A stretch of 10,807 nt of DNA from WHTB01 sp050699035 (GTDB lineage: Bacteria; Actinomycetota; Actinomycetes; Propionibacteriales; Nocardioidaceae): contig JBOHDE010000128.1 of NCBI GenBank assembly GCA_050699035.1, positions 1-10,807 on the forward strand, given 5' to 3'. Both the position numbers and the translations under genes were made by a program. The notes under the pieces are model-generated. The model was not told where the DNA came from, did not search any database, and saw only the letters and a list, made by a program, of their open reading frames with translations. Shown in pieces: positions 7,013 through 10,807 of the stretch; the first letter of the stretch is position 1; every line of letters begins with the position of its first letter.

Positions 7013-8625
7013 GGGACCCGCTCACCGTCGTCGCCGACGGTGCCACCCGGGAAGACACGCTCAGCACCCTCGTCACCGACAACGTGGCCTCCCGGCTGGC
7101 CGTCAAGGACGCGACCTTGTGGGGTCCGGACGCCGAGGCCGAGGCCTCGATCCGGCTGGGCTGGGTCGACCTGCACGAGACCTCGCGGCCGCTGCTCGCT
7201 GAGGTCGACGCGCTGCGCGCCGAGCTGTGGGGCGTGGGCGTCACCCGGGTCGTGCTGTGCGGCATGGGCGGCTCGTCGCTGGCGCCGGAGGTCATCACCA
7301 GCAGCTATGGCGCCGAGCTCGTGGTGCTGGACTCGACCAACCCGTCGGTGATCTCCCGGGCACTCGCCGGCGACCTGGAGAGCACCGTCGTGGTGGTCTC
7401 CAGCAAGTCCGGGGGGACCGTCGAGACCGACAGCCAGCGGCGTGCCTTCGTCCAGGCATTCACCGCGGCCGGGATCGACGCGGCGACGCGGATCGTGGTC
7501 GTGACCGACCCGGGCTCGCCGTTCGAGCAGCTCGCCGTCGACGAGGGCTACCGGAAGATCTTCCTGGCCGACCCGCAGGTGGGCGGCCGCTACAGCGCAC
7601 TGACCGCGTTCGGGCTGGTGCCGTCGGCGCTGGCCGGTGTCGACGTGGCCGAGCTGCTGGACGAGGCCGACGAGGTGGCGGCCGCGCTGCGCGCCGACGA
7701 CCCGGACAACCCGGCGCTGCTGCTGGCAGCCGTGCTCGCCGGCGACCCCACCAGTGACCCGGCGCGGGACAAGGTGGCGATCGCCGAGGCGGGGTCCGGG
7801 CTGACCGGCTTCGCCGGCTGGGCGGAGCAGCTGATCGCCGAGAGCACCGGCAAGCTCGGCTTGGGGGTCCTGCCGCTGGCCGTCGAAGGCTTGGCGGCGC
7901 CGGAGGTGCGCTGGCCCGCCGCCGACGTCACGCCGGTCGCGCTGGTCGCTCCGCGCGCCGACCGGCCGACCACCGACGACGGCACGCCGGTCGTGACCGT
8001 GGCGGGGCCGCTCGGCGCGCAACTCCTGTTGTGGGAGACCGCGACCGCGGTGGCCGGGCGGATGCTCGGCATCAACCCGTTCGACCAGCCGGACGTCGAG
8101 AGCGCCAAGGAGGCGGCCCGCGGGCTGCTCGACCACCGGCCCGAGCCGGAGGACGCGGCGTTCACCGATGGCGCCGTCGAGGTGCGCGGGTCGGCCGGCC
8201 TGCTCGACGGCGTGGACACGCTGGCCGGTGCGGTCGAGGCGCTGCTGGCGCGACTGGCCGACGACGGCTACCTCGCCGTGATGGCCTACCTCGACTCCGA
8301 GCGCGACGCCGACCTGGCCGGGGTCCGGTCGACGCTGTGCCGTCGGACCGAGCGCCCGACGACGTTCGGCTGGGGACCCCGGTTCCTGCACTCCACCGGG
8401 CAGTACCACAAGGGCGGCCCCGCGCAGGGGGTGTTCTTGCAGGTCACCAGCACCGAGCCGGTCGACGTCGAGATCCCCGACCGGCCGTTCACGTTCGGCA
8501 CCCTGATCGCGGCGCAGGCGGCCGGCGACGCCCGCGTGCTCGCCGACCGCGGCCGACCCGTACTTCGGCTGCACCTCACCGACCCCGACGCCGGCGTACG
8601 CCAGCTGTTGGAGACCCTTCGATGA
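7009..8625 (+). CDS. pgi: Glucose-6-phosphate isomerase
   Basis: A 538-residue isomerase (EC 5.3.1.9) interconverting glucose-6-phosphate and fructose-6-phosphate. It is the divergent type common in actinomycetes rather than the E. coli-like one. SIS-domain signatures are GMGGSSLAPE (residues 85-94), SKSGGTVET (132-140, the sugar-phosphate loop, corresponding to the SKTFTT-type motif of classical enzymes) and DPQVGGRYSALTAFGLVP (188-205). The C-terminal FLHSTGQYHKGG (459-470) carries a conserved His and Lys, H461 and K468. The start is the GTG at 7009, preceded by AAGGGGG with a 7-nt spacer; it shares GTGA with the tal stop. The frame stays open further upstream inside tal, but that sequence is Arg/Gly-rich shadow. 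The stop TGA at 8623-8625 overlaps an ATG at 8622 that opens a 6-codon mini-ORF leading to zwf. Confidence 0.94.
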   Translation: MRDPLTVVADGATREDTLSTLVTDNVASRLAVKDATLWGPDAEAEASIRLGWVDLHETSRPLLAEVDALRAELWGVGVTRVVLCGMGGSSLAPEVITSSYGAELVVLDSTNPSVISRALAGDLESTVVVVSSKSGGTVETDSQRRAFVQAFTAAGIDAATRIVVVTDPGSPFEQLAVDEGYRKIFLADPQVGGRYSALTAFGLVPSALAGVDVAELLDEADEVAAALRADDPDNPALLLAAVLAGDPTSDPARDKVAIAEAGSGLTGFAGWAEQLIAESTGKLGLGVLPLAVEGLAAPEVRWPAADVTPVALVAPRADRPTTDDGTPVVTVAGPLGAQLLLWETATAVAGRMLGINPFDQPDVESAKEAARGLLDHRPEPEDAAFTDGAVEVRGSAGLLDGVDTLAGAVEALLARLADDGYLAVMAYLDSERDADLAGVRSTLCRRTERPTTFGWGPRFLHSTGQYHKGGPAQGVFLQVTSTEPVDVEIPDRPFTFGTLIAAQAAGDARVLADRGRPVLRLHLTDPDAGVRQLLETLR

Positions 8626-8642
8626 ACGCCGCAGCGGCATGA
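8622..8642 (+). other. Six-codon mini-ORF (MNAAAA) bridging pgi and zwf
   Basis: An ATG at 8622 shares ATGA with the pgi stop. The reading frame runs for six codons to a TGA at 8640-8642, which shares ATGA with the zwf start at 8639. GGAG at 8610-8613 lies 8 nt before the mini-ORF start. The 15 bases ahead of the zwf ATG (8624-8638) hold no purine-rich ribosome site. This suggests ribosomes could load at the mini-ORF and re-initiate at zwf. It could equally be the remnant of an in-frame longer zwf start broken by an indel: one inserted base would join the frames. There is no evidence that the peptide itself matters. Confidence 0.4.
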
Positions 8643-10177
8643 GCAACCGCCCCAGCAACCCGCTGAACAACCCACTCCGCGACCCGCAGGACCGGCGGCT
8701 GCCCCGGATTGCGGGGCCGTGCGGCCTGGTGATCTTCGGCGTCACCGGCGACCTGGCCCGCAAGAAGCTGATGCCGGCCGTCTACGACCTCGCCAACCGC
8801 GGCCTGCTGCCGCCGGGCTTCGCGCTGGTCGGTTTCGCCCGCCGCGACTGGGCCAACCAGGACTTCGCGCAGATCGTGCACGACGCTGTCGCCGAGCACG
8901 CCCGGACACCGTTTCGCGAGGAGGTCTGGCGGCAGCTGTCCGAGGGCTTCCGGTTCGTCCCCGGCGACTTCGCCGACGACGTGGCGTTCGACCGCCTGCG
9001 GCAGACCATCGAGGACCTCGACAAGGAGCGTGGCACCGGCGGCAACCACGCGTTCTACCTGTCGATCCCGCCGCGGTTCTTCCCCGACGTCGTCGGTCAG
9101 CTCAAGGAGCACGGCCTCGCCGCCCACGACGACTCCTGGCGGCGCGTGGTGGTCGAGAAGCCGTTCGGCTCCGACCTGCAGACGGCACGCGAGCTCAACA
9201 CCGTCGTGTCCGAGGTGTTCCCGGCCGAGTCGGTCTTCCGGATCGACCACTACCTCGGCAAGGAGACGGTCCAGAACATCCTGGCGATGCGCTTCGCGAA
9301 CGCGCTGTTCGAGCCGATCTGGAACACCCACTACGTCGACCATGTCCAGATCACCATGGCCGAAGACATCGGCATCGGTGGCCGGGCGGGCTACTACGAC
9401 GCGATCGGCGCCGCCCGCGACGTGATCCAGAACCACCTGCTGCAGCTGATGGCGCTGATCGCGATGGAGGAGCCGATCTCGTTCGACGCGCGCAGCCTGC
9501 GGATCGAGAAGCAGAAGGTGCTGGAGGGGGTCCGGCTGCCGCGGCGGCTCGACCTGCACACGGCCCGCGGGCAGTACGCAGAGGGGTGGTCCGGCGGCGT
9601 CAAGGTGCCCGGGTACACCGCCGAGGAGGACATCCCGGCCGACAGCCGCACGGAGACGTTCGCCGCGATCAAGCTGGAGATCGGCAGCGCCCGGTGGGCC
9701 GGTGTGCCGTTCTACCTGCGGGCCGGCAAGCGGCTCGGGCGGCGGGTCACCGAGGTCGCCGTGGTCTTCAAGCGGGCACCGCACCTGCCGTTCAACGAGA
9801 CGGTGACCGAGGCCCTCGGCGAGAACGCACTGGTGATCCGGGTGCAGCCCGACGAGGGCGTCACGGTCCGGTTCGGCTCCAAGGTGCCGGGTACGGCGAT
9901 GGAGATCCGCGACGTGAGCATGGACTTCGCCTACGGCGGCTCGTTCGTGGAGTCCAGCCCGGAGGCGTACGAACGGCTCATCCTCGACGTGCTGCTCGGG
10001 GACCCGCCGCTGTTCCCCCAGCACGAGGAGGTCGAGCTGTCCTGGCAGATCCTCGACCCGATCATCGAGCACTGGGCCAAGAAGGGTTCGCCGGAGCCGT
10101 ACCCCTCCGGCACCTGGGGTCCCGCGTCGGCCGACGCGATGCTCGCCCGCGACGGGCGTGCTTGGCGCCGTCCCTGA
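8639..10177 (+). CDS. zwf: Glucose-6-phosphate 1-dehydrogenase
   Basis: A 512-residue cytosolic dehydrogenase (EC 1.1.1.49) oxidising glucose-6-phosphate to 6-phosphogluconolactone with NADP+, the entry to the oxidative pentose phosphate pathway. The Rossmann motif is GVTGDLARKK (residues 34-43), which favours NADP. EKPFGSDL is at 173-180. The substrate-binding and active-site motif RIDHYLGKE lies at 201-209, with H204 and K208. Later blocks such as PFYLRAGKRL and the C-terminal WGPASADAML are family-typical. The length is usual. The start ATG at 8639 lacks a good ribosome site and is joined to pgi through a mini-ORF. The N-terminus before residue 25 (MSNRPSNPLNNPLRDPQDRR) is polar and probably flexible, as in many actinobacterial homologues. 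opcA follows after 18 nt. Confidence 0.97.
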   Translation: MSNRPSNPLNNPLRDPQDRRLPRIAGPCGLVIFGVTGDLARKKLMPAVYDLANRGLLPPGFALVGFARRDWANQDFAQIVHDAVAEHARTPFREEVWRQLSEGFRFVPGDFADDVAFDRLRQTIEDLDKERGTGGNHAFYLSIPPRFFPDVVGQLKEHGLAAHDDSWRRVVVEKPFGSDLQTARELNTVVSEVFPAESVFRIDHYLGKETVQNILAMRFANALFEPIWNTHYVDHVQITMAEDIGIGGRAGYYDAIGAARDVIQNHLLQLMALIAMEEPISFDARSLRIEKQKVLEGVRLPRRLDLHTARGQYAEGWSGGVKVPGYTAEEDIPADSRTETFAAIKLEIGSARWAGVPFYLRAGKRLGRRVTEVAVVFKRAPHLPFNETVTEALGENALVIRVQPDEGVTVRFGSKVPGTAMEIRDVSMDFAYGGSFVESSPEAYERLILDVLLGDPPLFPQHEEVELSWQILDPIIEHWAKKGSPEPYPSGTWGPASADAMLARDGRAWRRP

Positions 10178-10195
10178 GCCCCTGAACGGAGCGAG

Positions 10196-10807
10196 ATGAG
10201 CACCGAACTCACCGACACCAACTCCGCGGCGATCGCGGCCGAGCTGCTGACCGCGCGGCGGAGGGCCGGCAGCCCTGCCATGGGCATGGTCCTGACCCTG
10301 ATCGTCGACACCGACGAGGAGGGCTCCGCGGAGGCGCTCGGCGCGGCCCGGGCGGCATCGACCGAGCACCCGGCGCGCGTGCTGGGCGTGATCCGCGGCC
10401 GCGCGACCGGCACCTCCCGCGTCGACGCCGAGATCAACATCGGCCATCACGCACCGGGTGAGTCGATCCTGATCCGGCTGACCGGCGAGGTGACGAGGCA
10501 CGCCGAGAGTGTCGTACTCCCGCTGCTGCTGCCGGACTCCCCGGTGGTGATCTGGTGGCCGCGCCGGGCTCCCGACGACCCGGCCGCGGACCCGCTCGGG
10601 GCGCTCGCGCAGCGGCGGATCACCGACTGCGCGTCGGTGCCGCGAGGCCGGCAGGCTGCGCTGGAGCAGCAGTGCGCGGTGTTCTCGAAGGGCAACACCG
10701 ACCTCGCCTGGACCCGGCTCACCGGCTGGCGGGCGCTGCTGGCAGCGTCGCTGGACGAGTACGACACCAAGGTCACGGCCGCCGAGATTACCGCCGAGCG
10801 CGTCTCA
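10196..10807 (+). CDS. opcA: Glucose-6-phosphate dehydrogenase assembly/activator protein OpcA, N-terminal part; 3' end outside window
   Basis: Open for 204 codons from ATG at 10196 to the window end. OpcA binds Zwf and stabilises or activates its oligomer in cyanobacteria and actinomycetes, and normally sits directly after zwf, as here. Recognisable stretches are MGMVLTLIVDTDEEG (residues 29-43), SVVLPLLLPDSPVVIWWP (105-122), DPLGALAQRRITDC (132-145) and GNTDLAWTRLTGWRALLAA (166-184). Two cysteines, C145 and C160, are in view; cyanobacterial OpcA is redox-controlled through cysteines, but whether these correspond is not shown. GGAG at 10188-10191 is 4 nt before the ATG, a little close. The conserved blocks make the family call firm despite the truncation. 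Confidence 0.93.
   Translation, partial: MSTELTDTNSAAIAAELLTARRRAGSPAMGMVLTLIVDTDEEGSAEALGAARAASTEHPARVLGVIRGRATGTSRVDAEINIGHHAPGESILIRLTGEVTRHAESVVLPLLLPDSPVVIWWPRRAPDDPAADPLGALAQRRITDCASVPRGRQAALEQQCAVFSKGNTDLAWTRLTGWRALLAASLDEYDTKVTAAEITAERVS

Noticed and set aside
6400..8763. A 787-codon minus-strand open frame opposite tal, pgi and the zwf start
   Set aside because: Same shadow effect; it crosses three real genes and has no recognisable motif.
8576..10501. A 641-codon minus-strand open frame opposite zwf and opcA
   Set aside because: Shadow of zwf/opcA codon bias, with biased composition and no domain.
1..10807. A novel defence, mobile or biosynthetic system
   Set aside because: All but two of the genes belong to well-known respiratory heme or pentose phosphate families. 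No transposase, integrase, toxin-antitoxin pair, nuclease or phage-like gene was seen.

Overview
The window is high-GC, with GTG starts, GC-rich third codon positions and an operon order typical of actinomycetes. The gene order tkt-tal-pgi-zwf-opcA, divergent from ctaB and close to ctaA, points to an actinomycete. The pgi placement would fit a Propionibacteriales/Nocardioidaceae-like genome, but that rank is an inference from synteny only.

Layout. (1) 1-441, plus strand: the C-terminal 146 codons of heme A synthase (ctaA), cut by the window edge. (2) 442-686: a convergent intergenic region with two tandem AT-rich palindromes 52 bp apart and a GC-rich hairpin. (3) 687-3480, minus strand: ctaB (protoheme IX farnesyltransferase), then an uncharacterised conserved-looking gene, then a YihY/BrkB-family membrane protein, possibly co-transcribed. 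(4) 3481-3652: a short divergent promoter region. (5) 3653-10807, plus strand: a compact pentose-phosphate operon of transketolase, transaldolase, glucose-6-phosphate isomerase, glucose-6-phosphate dehydrogenase and the start of its assembly/activator protein OpcA, cut by the right edge.

How the genes work together. CtaB makes heme O from protoheme and CtaA oxidises it to heme A for the aa3 cytochrome oxidase. Pgi feeds or recycles glucose-6-phosphate, Zwf with OpcA makes NADPH from it, and Tkt and Tal return pentose phosphates to glycolysis. The operon is tightly packed: tal and pgi overlap by 4 nt, and pgi is joined to zwf through a 6-codon mini-ORF that shares an ATGA with each neighbour.

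I see no defence system, mobile element, CRISPR array, tRNA or rRNA. The region is mostly core metabolism. The features most worth a second look are the tandem palindromes after ctaA, the pgi-zwf mini-ORF junction, and the uncharacterised gene next to ctaB.
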